DNA of 41,309 nt from Candidatus Aminicenantota bacterium (lineage in GTDB: Bacteria; Acidobacteriota; Aminicenantia; Aminicenantales; Saccharicenantaceae): the NCBI GenBank assembly GCA_013178315.1, contig JABLWX010000022.1:1-41309 (forward strand). Reading direction: 5' to 3'. Shown piece after piece: positions 1 through 8,385 of the stretch (the first letter of the stretch is position 1; every line of letters begins with the position of its first letter). The position numbers and the translations under genes were made by a program. A model generated the notes under the pieces. It had not been told where the DNA came from. It worked only from the letters and a program-made list of their open reading frames with translations, and ran no database searches.

Positions 1-218
1 TTTATAAAATCCGGAGCGACCGACCGGATTCAAAGTACCGGGACTTCAGGGATATCCCCATCATCATCCTGACCGCCATCGACCAGGTCACCAACTCCCG
101 GTTTTCCCTGGACCAGGAAGAGAGCTTCCTTCCCGGCCACAACGAGTTTCTGACCAAGCCGGTGGAAGTGGAAGAACTCCTGGAAAAAATTTCAAGGAAC
201 CTGGAAGGGCAAAGATGA
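1..218 (+). CDS. Response regulator receiver domain, C-terminal fragment (5' end outside window)
   Basis: Codons read in frame from base 3 to a TGA at 216-218 and give about 71 residues. They contain the late part of a CheY-like receiver domain: a hydrophobic strand PIIILTAIDQ (the beta4 strand with the conserved Thr/Ser switch position) and FLTKPVEVEELLEKI, where the Lys-Pro pair is the conserved receiver lysine before helix alpha5. The protein ends right after that helix, so no output domain follows, at least at this end. The stop overlaps the ATG of the next gene (ATGA, 215-218), which argues for translational coupling with the histidine kinase. It is probably that kinase's cognate regulator; the phospho-acceptor Asp lies upstream of the window. 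Partial because of the window edge, not decay. Confidence 0.8.
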   Translation, partial: YKIRSDRPDSKYRDFRDIPIIILTAIDQVTNSRFSLDQEESFLPGHNEFLTKPVEVEELLEKISRNLEGQR

Positions 219-2158
219 AGCTGGAAGAGCTCGCCCGGAAGCTTGATTCGCTGAGGTCCAGCCTCCGCTTCAAGCTGATTTTCGGCCTGCTGACCATCGT
301 CTTCCTGATGGGCGCTTTGTCCATTTATCTTGGCGTTAATTCCATCAACCGCAACGTTATCAGGGAAGCCTACGATAATGTCAGGAACAGCCTGAAGGCC
401 ATCAGCGACCTCTACCAGGAAGAAATCCGGAACCGGGCCGGAATAATTGAGTACCTGGCCCGGACTTCGGAGATCGTCAGTGCCACGGCCTCGGGAAACA
501 GGGAGTACCTGTTTGACAAGCTGGTCCAGATCAAGCAGGAGTTTGGCTTCGACATCGTCAATGTGGTAAGACCGGATGGCACCATCCTGGTCAGGGCCAA
601 TAACTTTGAGGCCTACGGCGACAGCGTGAGCCATTACAAGTATATACAGTGGGTTCTGAGCAACAGAAAGCCGGCTGCCGGAACCGGCATCCTCGGTTAC
701 GAAAACATCAAGAATGAAGGACCGGACCTGGCCGAGAGAACCCTGATCAGCGTCGTCCCCACGCCCAGGGCCAGGACCCAGAAAAGGGAGATGGAAGAAA
801 GGGCCCTGGTGCTGAAAACGGTTTCGCCCATATTTCAGGGTTACCGCCTGGTGGGCGTGCTCTATGCGGCCGTCCTGCTCAATAATAACGACCGCTTTGT
901 CGACCGGTTCAAGAACCTGATTTTCAAGGAAGAAAAAATAAAGGGCAAGGATGTCGGCACCATCACCATCTTCGTCGACGACGTCCGGGTGGCCACCAAT
1001 GTCGTTGACCGCAACGGCCGGCGGGCGGTGGGCACCCTGGTCTCGGAAGAAGTCTTCCGCCAGGTTTACGAACAGGGCCGGGACTGGCTGGGCCGGGCTT
1101 TCGTGGTCAACGATTATTACCTTTCCGGTTACACCCGGCTGACCGATATCGAAAACCAGCCGGTGGGCATGCTCTATGTGGGCATCCTGGAGAGCAAGTT
1201 CTCAGGCATCCTGCGGCGGACGACCATCCTTTATTTCCTTCTCATATTCCTGATGACCGGGATTGCCATATACATGTCGACCTACCTGGTCAACCTTTAT
1301 ACCAGGCCCATCAACCGGATGATCGGGGCCACGGCCGAGATTGCCCGGGGGAATTATCATCTGCTGGAGATCCCTCCCGACGAGAGCGCCGAAATCCGTG
1401 AAGTTGAAGAACATTTCAATGAGATGGTCCGGGCCATCGAGGACCGTGACCGCCGGCTGAAAGAACTGGCCGAAAAAACCATTCTCCGCTCGGAAAAGCT
1501 GGCCTCGGTCGGTCGCCTGGCCTCGGGCATTGCCCATGAGATTAACAATCCGCTGACCGGCATCCTGACTTACAGCAGCCTGTTGCTGGAAGAGATGAAA
1601 GGTACTCCTTACGAAGAAGATTTAAGGACCATCAAGGAAGAAACCCTGCGCTGTCGCAAGATTGTCCGGGGCCTGCTGGATTTCGCCCGGGATTACAAGC
1701 CCGAAAGGATGGGGGCCGACCTGAATGTCCTGATCGGGGAAGTCCTGGGCCTGCTGGAAAAACATGTCAACTTTCAGAATGTTAAAATAATAAAAAACCT
1801 GGACCCGAACCTCCCGGTGGTCAAAGTGGATGCCGACGAGTTCCGCTCGGTGATCAATAACCTGGCGGTTAACGCCGCCGATGCCATGCCCGAGGGCGGG
1901 CGGCTGACCATATCGACCCATTATGACCGGGAAAATAACCTGGTGATTGTCCGGGTGGCCGATACCGGCGTTGGCATAAGCGAGGAAAACCTGAAGAGAA
2001 TTTTTGAACCCTTCTTCACCACCAAGGAAAAGGGCAAGGGAACCGGCCTGGGCCTGGCCATGGCCTACGGTGTGATCAAGAGGCACAACGGAACGATAGA
2101 AGTAAGCAGCCGGGTGGGCGAGGGGACAGAATTCACCATAAAGCTGCCGGTGGAATGA
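215..2158 (+). CDS. Membrane sensor histidine kinase (Cache-like sensor, HAMP, HisKA, HATPase)
   Basis: This is a 647-residue inner-membrane sensor kinase. A first membrane helix lies at about residues 20-42. A long extracytoplasmic region of about 290 residues follows and looks like a Cache-type ligand-binding domain. A second helix lies at about 333-355, then HAMP to about 410. The HisKA box is [12 protein letters not shown], with phospho-acceptor His at residue 441. The ATPase part shows an N box ([15 protein letters not shown]), a G1 box [15 protein letters not shown] and [11 protein letters not shown]. It starts inside the stop of the upstream receiver gene and is followed 22 nt later by a receiver-kinase hybrid, so the three form one signalling operon. 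The ligand cannot be told from sequence. The HisKA type (HEINNP) is that of NtrB/ZraS-like kinases. Confidence 0.93.
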   Translation: MKLEELARKLDSLRSSLRFKLIFGLLTIVFLMGALSIYLGVNSINRNVIREAYDNVRNSLKAISDLYQEEIRNRAGIIEYLARTSEIVSATASGNREYLFDKLVQIKQEFGFDIVNVVRPDGTILVRANNFEAYGDSVSHYKYIQWVLSNRKPAAGTGILGYENIKNEGPDLAERTLISVVPTPRARTQKREMEERALVLKTVSPIFQGYRLVGVLYAAVLLNNNDRFVDRFKNLIFKEEKIKGKDVGTITIFVDDVRVATNVVDRNGRRAVGTLVSEEVFRQVYEQGRDWLGRAFVVNDYYLSGYTRLTDIENQPVGMLYVGILESKFSGILRRTTILYFLLIFLMTGIAIYMSTYLVNLYTRPINRMIGATAEIARGNYHLLEIPPDESAEIREVEEHFNEMVRAIEDRDRRLKELAEKTILRSEKLASVGRLASGIAHEINNPLTGILTYSSLLLEEMKGTPYEEDLRTIKEETLRCRKIVRGLLDFARDYKPERMGADLNVLIGEVLGLLEKHVNFQNVKIIKNLDPNLPVVKVDADEFRSVINNLAVNAADAMPEGGRLTISTHYDRENNLVIVRVADTGVGISEENLKRIFEPFFTTKEKGKGTGLGLAMAYGVIKRHNGTIEVSSRVGEGTEFTIKLPVE

Positions 2159-2180
2159 AAACCGGCCGGAGGAAAAGAAA

Positions 2181-3245
2181 ATGAGCCAACCGCGAATCCT
2201 GTTCATCGATGACGAAGAAATAGTCCTGCGGAGCTGCCGCCGGATCTTTGCCGGCTCGGGCTACGAAATAGATACGGCCCTGTCCGGGGAAGAGGGACTC
2301 AGCAAGGCTCTCAACCAGGACTTTGACCTGGTGGTCACCGACCTCAAGATGCCGGGAATCGGGGGAATGGAAGTCCTGACCCGGCTCAGGAAGTCAAGGC
2401 CCGACACCACGGTGATCATCTTTACCGGTTATGCCAGCGTGGATACGGCCAGGGAAGCCCTGAAAAATGGAGCCTTTGATTATATCCCCAAGCCTTTCAC
2501 CCCCGAAGAAATCAGGGAAGTCATTAAGAATGCCCTGGAAGTCAGGGCCGGTAAACAGAAAACTATGCTGGACCTGATGGCCATAGTTTCCCACGAGCTC
2601 AAGAGCCCGGTCTCGGCCCTGCATACGACCGCCTCCACCCTCTACAAGGGATACTTCGGTCAACTTTCTCCCGAGCAGATGAAAATTCTCGAGACCATCA
2701 TCCGCAACTGCGAGTATCTGGAAGACATCATCCGCAGCTACCTGGACCTGTCGAAGATGGAACTCGACCAGCTGGATTCCTTCAAGGAAGAGATTTATTT
2801 TGTCAAGGATGTGGTGGAAGAGGTCCTGGCCCTGCCTGAAATCCAGGACAACACCAAGAAGATGACGGTCAGCAAGAATTTTCCCCAGGACTTCAGGATC
2901 AGCGGCGACCCGCGGTTGCTCAAAATCCTGGTGCGAAACCTGGTCAGCAACGCCATTAAATACGGGTCTGAAGGTACCGAGGTAAAGCTGGGGTTGGAAA
3001 AAAGAGACGGCGAGATGGTTTTTTCCGTCCATAACCTGGGGGTGGGCATCAGGCCGGAAGATGGGCCGCGGCTCTTCCGCAAGTTTGAAAGGCTCAAGCA
3101 GCAGGGGACAGAAGGCGTCAAGGGTTCCGGCCTGGGGCTTTACATCTGCAAGAAAATTGTGGACAGCCACGGGGGCAAAATCTGGTTTGAATCGGAGCCC
3201 GGTCGCTGGGTTACTTTTTATGTCAGCCTGCCCCTGGCTTCCTGA
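2181..3245 (+). CDS. Receiver-histidine kinase hybrid (soluble)
   Basis: This 354-residue protein has no membrane segment. An N-terminal receiver domain (residues 5-120) shows the acidic pocket IDDEE, phospho-acceptor Asp54 in VVTDLKMPG, the switch Thr in IIFTGYAS and Lys in IPKPFTPEE. A HisKA domain follows with His138 in IVSHELKSPVSAL. An ATPase domain has LVSNAIKYGSEG, a degenerate G1 box (HNLGVGI, with Asn where Asp is usual) and GSGLGLYICKKIVDSHGG. The receiver-first order suggests that phosphotransfer from the upstream kinase controls this kinase's activity. It follows that kinase by 22 nt with a GGAGG Shine-Dalgarno. A DNA-binding output partner is not visible here. Confidence 0.92.
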   Translation: MSQPRILFIDDEEIVLRSCRRIFAGSGYEIDTALSGEEGLSKALNQDFDLVVTDLKMPGIGGMEVLTRLRKSRPDTTVIIFTGYASVDTAREALKNGAFDYIPKPFTPEEIREVIKNALEVRAGKQKTMLDLMAIVSHELKSPVSALHTTASTLYKGYFGQLSPEQMKILETIIRNCEYLEDIIRSYLDLSKMELDQLDSFKEEIYFVKDVVEEVLALPEIQDNTKKMTVSKNFPQDFRISGDPRLLKILVRNLVSNAIKYGSEGTEVKLGLEKRDGEMVFSVHNLGVGIRPEDGPRLFRKFERLKQQGTEGVKGSGLGLYICKKIVDSHGGKIWFESEPGRWVTFYVSLPLAS

Positions 3246-3549
3246 TGGTCGGGCGGTTCAAGCAGGCATCTCTCTCGCTTGAAGTAAGACTGGCTCCGAG
3301 GGTCATTATCAGCTTAGGGATGATTGATATAGCCCCTTTCTGGCCAAGGCCTGTTTTCTGGCAATTTCAGGGCAGCTGGGTTGGAAAACCAGTCAAACCG
3401 GTCGTTTCAACCCGACAGGCCGCTTCCGGTTGACATCAGTGGCCAGTTAATCCCCACCTGCCGGCCGGATAGGGCCAAATTTCCGGGCTACGTCCCTTCA
3501 TTGGCAACGAATTAATCCGGGCCTGGTTTTAATTGTTGAACAGGTTCAA
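3246..3549. other. Non-coding stretch upstream of tmRNA
   Basis: About 300 bases between the hybrid kinase stop and the tmRNA promoter. No convincing gene is present. A perfect 7-bp inverted repeat (TTCAAGC at 3257-3263, GCTTGAA at 3277-3283) lies just after the kinase stop and might help end that transcript, but it has no T tract. The rest shows no recognisable RNA or protein. Confidence 0.5.
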
Positions 3550-3579
3550 TTGACATTCCGCCCTTATCTTACCTATAAT
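3550..3579 (+). promoter_or_regulatory. Strong sigma70-type promoter of tmRNA
   Basis: A perfect -35 TTGACA (3550-3555) and a perfect -10 TATAAT (3574-3579) are separated by 18 bp. The mature tmRNA 5' end at 3589 lies 10 nt after the -10, so the primary transcript begins at or just before it. This is the best consensus match in the window, as expected for a highly expressed stable RNA. Confidence 0.9.
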
Positions 3580-3588
3580 CTAAATGTC

Positions 3589-3940
3589 GGGGGCGAAATG
3601 GACTCGACGGAGGTAGTGAAGCAGAAGCTGCAGGCCGAGGTCCCATCAACCTCGTTAAACAGGTGGGAAACAATTAACTGCAGAACCTGTTGCAGTCGCT
3701 GCCTGATAGAAAGTGCAGCCGTCTCTTGAGGCCTTTCCTGCGGGCCTGAAGAGACGCCGACCAGCAGGATAGTCTGCCGGGCGTGCTCAGGGCCCGGCGG
3801 GCGAAGTTCCACTTGGGCTGGTTGAGCGACGCTCTTCCTCTTCGAGAAGCGCTCAACAAGATTTACTGAAGAGGATAAGCCTGTAGAGGCTGGCTGTGGA
3901 ATGCCTTCGGACGCGGGTTCGATTCCCGCCGCCTCCACCA
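3589..3940 (+). ncRNA. ssrA: Transfer-messenger RNA (tmRNA), tag AEPVAVAA
   Basis: tmRNA rescues stalled ribosomes by acting first as tRNA-Ala and then as mRNA for a degradation tag. The 5' end GGGGGCG pairs with CGCCTCC before the encoded CCA (7 bp including one G-U). The conserved early motif ATGGACTCGACGG and the T-arm block GGACGCGGGTTCGATTCCCGC are present. The resume codon GCA is at 3680-3682 after the typical AACAATTAACT. The tag reads A-E-P-V-A-V-A-A, followed by tandem stops TGA TAG (3704-3709). An 8-bp helix CGTCTCTT/AAGAGACG near 3720-3755 fits a tmRNA pseudoknot. The tag is short and ends AVAA rather than ALAA. Length is about 352 nt, one piece. Seven T residues follow directly. 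Confidence 0.96.
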
Positions 3941-3947
3941 TTTTTTT
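3941..3947 (+). terminator. T tract after tmRNA
   Basis: Seven T residues immediately follow the CCA end, so the tmRNA tRNA-like helices plus this tract can act as an intrinsic terminator. The amidase ATG lies only 25 nt further on, with no separate promoter between, so some read-through is likely. Confidence 0.6.
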
Positions 3948-3971
3948 ATACGGGAAAATGAAGAAGACAAG

Positions 3972-5189
3972 ATGCCCAGAACAGTTAAAATCGTACTAGT
4001 CCGGTCGTTGTTGTTTATAGCTTTTGTCAGCCTGGTTTTTTCCCCCGTCCTGACCCAGAAGAAGAGCCCGCCTGTCCCGGTCATCAGAGTCGAGGTGGTT
4101 GACTTCGCCGGGGGTGCCCGGTTGAAAATTACCGCCGGCTCAAACCTGAATTATAGCTTGCGGAAATCCGGGAATGTGCTGACCGTATCCTTCCGGGCCT
4201 TGAGCGGACTGCGCTATGACCGAACGCCCTTTTCCAGCCGCCTGGTCCAGTCCATTGACCTGGCCAAATCGCCCGAGGCTTTCCTGTTGCTGATCAAGAC
4301 CTCAACCGCTGATTTTTCTTACATCCAGTCGGCCCGCTGGAATCCCTTCGAGCTGACGATTGAACTTAAAGGTGGGGAGGAGAAGAAAGCTCTGGCCGAG
4401 CCCAGGCCGGCGGCCCCGGAGAAGCCAGCAGCGACCCAGGTTCAGACTCAGCCCACCCCCGTGGCCGATCAGTCCGGCCCTCCGGCTGCTGCCGGCAAAA
4501 AGCAGGTTAAAACCATCGTCGTCGACCCGGGACATGGCGGCAACGAGACCGGAGCCAAGGGAACATACGGGACCCTGGAAAAGGATGTGACGCTGGCGGT
4601 TTCCAGGAAGCTGAAAGAGGCCATCGAGCGCGGTCTGAAATACCGCGTGGTCATGACCAGGGAAGCCGACCTCTCGGTTCCCCTGGAGAGGCGGGCGGCC
4701 ATCGCCAATAACAATAAAGCCGATTTGTTCATCAGCATCCACGTCAACGGCTCCCGGAGGGTGAAGGCCAACGGCTCGGAAACTTTTTTCCTCAGCCTGA
4801 ATGCCACAGACGAAGAATCGCGCCGGCTGGCCTACTTTGAAAACAACTCGGAAGAGCTGGAAAACCGGGTCCCGGAAAAGGACTTCGATGACCTGAAGCT
4901 CATCCTGTGGGACATGGCCCAGTCAGCTTACCTCAAGCAGAGCAGCCAGCTGGCCGAATTCGTGCAGCAGGAACTCAACGAGCTGCTGAATACCAGGAAC
5001 CGGGGGGTCAAGCAGGCTCCCTTCAAGGTCCTGACCGGGGCGGCCTGCCCGGCCATCCTGGTAGAAGTGGCCTTTATCACCAACCCGGAAGAAGAAAAAC
5101 AGTTGCAGGCAGAAGATTTCCAGGCCCGGGTGGCTGAAGCCATCTACCGTGGCCTGAACCGTTTTCTTCAGCTTTACGAAAAACCATGA
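3972..5189 (+). CDS. N-acetylmuramoyl-L-alanine amidase (AMIN + Amidase_3)
   Basis: This 405-residue exported zinc amidase cleaves the bond between MurNAc and L-Ala in peptidoglycan and is usually involved in daughter-cell separation. An N-terminal signal sequence (residues 5-27, ending near VLTQ) is followed by an AMIN domain (about 35-130), which in this family targets the enzyme to the division site or envelope. A Pro/Ala-rich linker leads to the Amidase_3 domain (about 180-400). Zinc ligands are visible as His in VDPGHGG, Glu in GTLEKDVTL and His in FISIHVNG, and the catalytic Glu in LVEVAFITNPEEE. The SD is weak and the start lies 31 nt after tmRNA. Its stop overlaps the next start (ATGA), coupling it to the GerMN gene. 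It is AmiC-like in architecture. Confidence 0.93.
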   Translation: MPRTVKIVLVRSLLFIAFVSLVFSPVLTQKKSPPVPVIRVEVVDFAGGARLKITAGSNLNYSLRKSGNVLTVSFRALSGLRYDRTPFSSRLVQSIDLAKSPEAFLLLIKTSTADFSYIQSARWNPFELTIELKGGEEKKALAEPRPAAPEKPAATQVQTQPTPVADQSGPPAAAGKKQVKTIVVDPGHGGNETGAKGTYGTLEKDVTLAVSRKLKEAIERGLKYRVVMTREADLSVPLERRAAIANNNKADLFISIHVNGSRRVKANGSETFFLSLNATDEESRRLAYFENNSEELENRVPEKDFDDLKLILWDMAQSAYLKQSSQLAEFVQQELNELLNTRNRGVKQAPFKVLTGAACPAILVEVAFITNPEEEKQLQAEDFQARVAEAIYRGLNRFLQLYEKP

Positions 5190-5767
5190 AACGCAAAAAG
5201 AAAAAACTCACCATCCTTTTCATACTGCTGGCTGTCCTGGCGATAGTGGTCCTGGTCTTTTTCTTCGGTGGTCGCCGGGAAAAGATTAAACACCAGACCG
5301 GACCGGCCGTTTCTGCTACCGGAAGCGGCCAGGTCCAGGGAGTGAAGACCAAGAGGGTCACCATCTTCTTTCTCTCAGAAAACGACAACCTTCTTCACCC
5401 GGAGGAGAGGGAAATCCAGCAAGGCACCCTGAATGAAGAAGCCCGGGCGGTGGTGGAAGAAATTATCAGGGGGTCCAGGTCGGGACTGCTGAACACGGTG
5501 CCTGAAACCACCCGGCTGAGGCAGGTTTTTGTTACCTCCGACGGAACCGCCTACGTTGACCTGAGCCGGCAGATACTGGAAGCCAGTTACTATGGCTCAT
5601 CCGGCGAGATGGCGGCGGTCTATTCCATCGTCAACTCGCTTACCTATAATTTCAAGGGCATCAAGAGGGTCAGCCTGCTGGTCGAGGGCAACGAGAGGGA
5701 AACCCTGGGTGGCCATATCGACCTGTCGCGCCCGTTCAGCCCGGACTATTCACTGGTTGCCAGGTAA
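5186..5767 (+). CDS. GerMN-domain membrane-anchored protein
   Basis: This 193-residue protein has a very basic N-terminus (KRKKKK) and one membrane helix at about residues 9-28, so the bulk is extracytoplasmic. Residues about 55-190 match the GerMN fold first described in the spore germination protein GerM: VTIFFLSENDNLLHPEER, then RGSRSGLLNTVPETTRLRQV and YVDLSRQI. GerMN proteins occur widely outside spore formers, often beside amidases, and are thought to bind peptidoglycan or protein partners. The direct overlap with the amidase stop supports a joint cell-wall role. The exact function is unknown, and spores are not implied. Confidence 0.85.
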   Translation: MKRKKKKLTILFILLAVLAIVVLVFFFGGRREKIKHQTGPAVSATGSGQVQGVKTKRVTIFFLSENDNLLHPEEREIQQGTLNEEARAVVEEIIRGSRSGLLNTVPETTRLRQVFVTSDGTAYVDLSRQILEASYYGSSGEMAAVYSIVNSLTYNFKGIKRVSLLVEGNERETLGGHIDLSRPFSPDYSLVAR

Positions 5768-5787
5768 TTGTCTTTCGCAAATTTCAA

Positions 5788-7119
5788 ATGAAGAATAAAA
5801 AGCTACCCCGCGTGGTCATCCTCGGTTATCCCAACGCCGGGAAATCCACTCTTTTCAACAGGTTGCTCGGCCAGAAAAAGGCCCTGGTTCATTCCCTTCC
5901 TGGCATGACCAGGGACCTGATAACGGGAGTGGCCAGGATAGACCAGCGCGAGTGCCTGCTGGTGGATACCGGCGGGTTCGCCGACGGCCGGGTGGACCCG
6001 ATTTCTTCCAAGGTCAGGGCCAAGGCCCTGGAAGCAGCCAGGTCGGCCGACCTGTTGATTTTTCTCTTTGACAGCAAGCGAGCCCTGACCGCGGGCGAGG
6101 AGGAGCTTTTCCTGGAGATAAAGAAGTACGGACGGCCCCTGCTGGCCGTGGTCAACAAGGTTGATACCCCGGAATCGGAACCTGATCTCTCCGAGTATTA
6201 CCGTCTGGGGATAAGAGATCCCATAACCATTTCAGCCGAGCACAAGCTCAACCTGGAATTCCTGAAGGAAAAAATGGTAGAACTGTTGCCGGCCAGACCC
6301 GGGGAAGAACCCTCCCCGGAACCAACCCCGAAGCCCCTGAAAATTGCCATCGTCGGCCGGATCAACGTCGGCAAGTCATCGCTGGTCAACCGCCTCTGTG
6401 GAGAGGAAAGGCTTCTGGTCTCGGAAATTCCTGGCACCACCAGGGACAGTGTTGATACCCTCATAACCAGAAACAAGAAGGTCTATTGCCTGGTCGATAC
6501 TGCCGGCATCAGGAAGTTCAGCGGGACCAGGGATTCCAGGGAAAAGGCCGGGATCATCAGGGCCCAGAGAAATATCGAGGAGGCCGATGTTATCTGCCTG
6601 GTGCTCGATATCCAGGAATTTCCCACCCGCCAGGATGCCCACATAGCCAGCCTGGCCCATAAGTCGGGCAAACCGTTGCTGATTGCCCTTAACAAGTGGG
6701 ACCTGGCGGAAAAGCAGCGGGTTAACCCGAGGGAGGTCCAGGAGCACGTTTTCAGCCGCCTAAATTTTGTGGATTACGCTCCGCTGGTTTTTGTCTCTGC
6801 CCTGACCGGCCAGCGGGTAACCAGGATCCTGGACCTGGCCGAGGAAGTCTATGAGTCAGCCTCCAGGAAGCTGGAAACTCCGCTCCTAAACAAGTTTTGG
6901 GAAAGATTTTCCCGGGAATATCCGCCCAAGACCAGGGACGGCTCAACCCTCAAGGTAAAGTACATAGTGCAGAAAGGGGTCAGGCCGCCGGCCTTCGTGC
7001 TTTTCGGCCACAGCCGGGCCCCGCTGCTTCCGGCCTACGAGAAATTCCTGGCCGACACTTTCCGACGCCAGTTTGGCTTCGTGGGCACTCCACTCCGGTT
7101 TTATCTGAGAAAAAGCTGA
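5788..7119 (+). CDS. der: Ribosome biogenesis GTPase Der (EngA)
   Basis: This 443-residue protein has two tandem GTPase domains and a C-terminal KH-like domain, the unmistakable layout of Der, which is needed for maturation of the 50S subunit. Domain 1 shows G1 GYPNAGKST, G3 DTGG and G4 NKVD; domain 2 shows G1 GRINVGKSS, G3 DTAG and G4 NKWD. The switch motifs PGMTRD and PGTTRD are both present. Length is normal for the family. In the first G1 the usual R-P-N-V is Y-P-N-A, a mild departure. It lies 20 nt after the GerMN gene and is probably cotranscribed; no clear SD precedes the ATG at 5788. No terminator is visible after it. Confidence 0.97.
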   Translation: MKNKKLPRVVILGYPNAGKSTLFNRLLGQKKALVHSLPGMTRDLITGVARIDQRECLLVDTGGFADGRVDPISSKVRAKALEAARSADLLIFLFDSKRALTAGEEELFLEIKKYGRPLLAVVNKVDTPESEPDLSEYYRLGIRDPITISAEHKLNLEFLKEKMVELLPARPGEEPSPEPTPKPLKIAIVGRINVGKSSLVNRLCGEERLLVSEIPGTTRDSVDTLITRNKKVYCLVDTAGIRKFSGTRDSREKAGIIRAQRNIEEADVICLVLDIQEFPTRQDAHIASLAHKSGKPLLIALNKWDLAEKQRVNPREVQEHVFSRLNFVDYAPLVFVSALTGQRVTRILDLAEEVYESASRKLETPLLNKFWERFSREYPPKTRDGSTLKVKYIVQKGVRPPAFVLFGHSRAPLLPAYEKFLADTFRRQFGFVGTPLRFYLRKS

Positions 7120-7242
7120 GACACAAATGATAAGCTGGTGTGCCGTTCCTTTTACTGCCCGGCTAGCGCGGCGACTTTCCTGGTTATCTGAAATCCAATC
7201 CGGAAAGGAGGCTGGGCCAGTCCTCAAATGTTCCATTTTTTC

Positions 7243-7271
7243 TTGACTTTATGGCCTTAATCTTATATAAA
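7243..7271 (+). promoter_or_regulatory. Promoter of the TPR lipoprotein gene
   Basis: -35 TTGACT (7243-7248) and -10 TATAAA (7266-7271) with a 17-bp spacer, about 43 nt upstream of the chosen ATG. This fits the gene being separately transcribed from der. Confidence 0.7.
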
Positions 7272-7314
7272 ATATTTCTAATTGTCTGAAGACCAGATGT
7301 TTAAGGAGGTCATG

Positions 7315-8325
7315 ATGACTCGTCAGAGGATAAACGGCTTGGCAGTTATCCTTTTAGCCTTGGCTGTTCTGGTGACCGCTACCAGTTGCGAGAAGCTTAA
7401 GGTTAACAATTTACAGGCAAATTATCATTTTAAGAGAGCCAACAACCTGTTCAGAGAAGGCAAATACCGGAACGCGGTGGCCGAGTATGAACTGGCCCTG
7501 AAATACAGGCCTGACCTGGTTCAGGCTTACCGGTACATCGGCGAAAGCTACAAGCAGCTTTACAAGCCCGGTGTTGAGTCAGCCCTGAACAAGGAGCTGG
7601 AAAAGAAAGCCCTGGAGGCCCTGAACAAAGCCCTGGAAATCGAGCCCAATAACAAGGACATCATCTACTCCCTGGGTGACATGTACGACAAGCTGAGAAG
7701 GTTCCCCGAGGCTGAAAAGCTCTACCTGAGAATTCTGGAACTCGACCCGCAGAACATGGACAACTTCTACGTGGTGGCTGAGTTCTACAGCCGCTATGCC
7801 GGTGAAATCCCGGATGCGGCCAAGAAAGCTGAAACCATGTACCTGCGCCGCATCGAGGCCGACCCGGAAAACCCGATGGGCTACGCCTATGCGGCCAACT
7901 ACTACGAACACCTTCCGGTTTCCGAGCAGAACCTGGAAGGGGCCATTGAGAATTTTGACAAGGCCAACATGTTCTGGGAGAAGAGAATCGCCCTCGACCC
8001 GGAAAATCCCCAGGCCTGGCTGGCCAAGGGGGTTAACCGCTGGAGCCGGGCTTACCGTTTCCAGGTTGTGTCCGAGGCCGAAAGACTGGCCATTGCCCGC
8101 GATGCTCTCCAGGCCATTGAAAAGGCCAGGGACCTTGACCCGAACTATCCTGAACCCTACAGCTGGCTGAGCGTTCTCTACCAGTCAGTCCTGGCCAAGC
8201 TGGAACCCGACAAGGCTGCCAGATACACCGCCGAAGGCCAGAAGAACATCGAGAAGTTCCAGGAACTCAGGAAGAGAGCGGCCGAGAAAAAGAAACTTGA
8301 GGAAGAACTCAAGGGAGTTAAGTAA
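7315..8325 (+). CDS. TPR-repeat lipoprotein
   Basis: With the ATG at 7315 the protein is 336 residues. An AAGGAGG SD at 7303-7309 gives 5 nt spacing to this ATG; the adjacent ATG at 7312 and an upstream TTG at 7282 are less well placed. The N-terminus is a signal peptide with a lipoprotein-like cysteine (LVTATSCEKLK). The rest is tetratricopeptide repeats, for example RANNLFREGKYRNAVAEYE, ALNKALEIEPNNKDIIYSLG and EKLYLRILELDPQN. A repeat insertion contains long helices, and the C-terminal tail is rich in Lys and Glu. Such proteins are scaffolds for envelope complexes; the partner is unknown. It has its own promoter and a strong terminator behind it, so it is a single-gene unit. Confidence 0.88.
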   Translation: MTRQRINGLAVILLALAVLVTATSCEKLKVNNLQANYHFKRANNLFREGKYRNAVAEYELALKYRPDLVQAYRYIGESYKQLYKPGVESALNKELEKKALEALNKALEIEPNNKDIIYSLGDMYDKLRRFPEAEKLYLRILELDPQNMDNFYVVAEFYSRYAGEIPDAAKKAETMYLRRIEADPENPMGYAYAANYYEHLPVSEQNLEGAIENFDKANMFWEKRIALDPENPQAWLAKGVNRWSRAYRFQVVSEAERLAIARDALQAIEKARDLDPNYPEPYSWLSVLYQSVLAKLEPDKAARYTAEGQKNIEKFQELRKRAAEKKKLEEELKGVK

Positions 8326-8339
8326 TAGCTGAAATTTCG

Positions 8340-8374
8340 GGGGGCAGACAGGCGCGACCTTCTGCCCCCTTTTT
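8340..8374 (+). terminator. Rho-independent terminator
   Basis: A perfect 9-bp stem, GGGGGCAGA (8340-8348) and TCTGCCCCC (8361-8369), with a 12-nt loop, followed by TTTTT. It lies 14 nt after the TPR lipoprotein stop. Confidence 0.92.
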
Positions 8375-8385
8375 ATTTTGCTTAG

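Noticed and set aside
2394..3170. 258-codon minus-strand frame over the hybrid kinase
   Set aside because: Shadow frame; the plus strand encodes clear kinase motifs.
3245..3433. 62-codon plus-strand frame after the hybrid kinase
   Set aside because: No SD, no homology pattern and odd composition; treated as non-coding.
3573..3941. 122-codon minus-strand frame across tmRNA
   Set aside because: It covers a structured RNA gene exactly; tmRNA and tRNA antisense frames are a frequent false gene.
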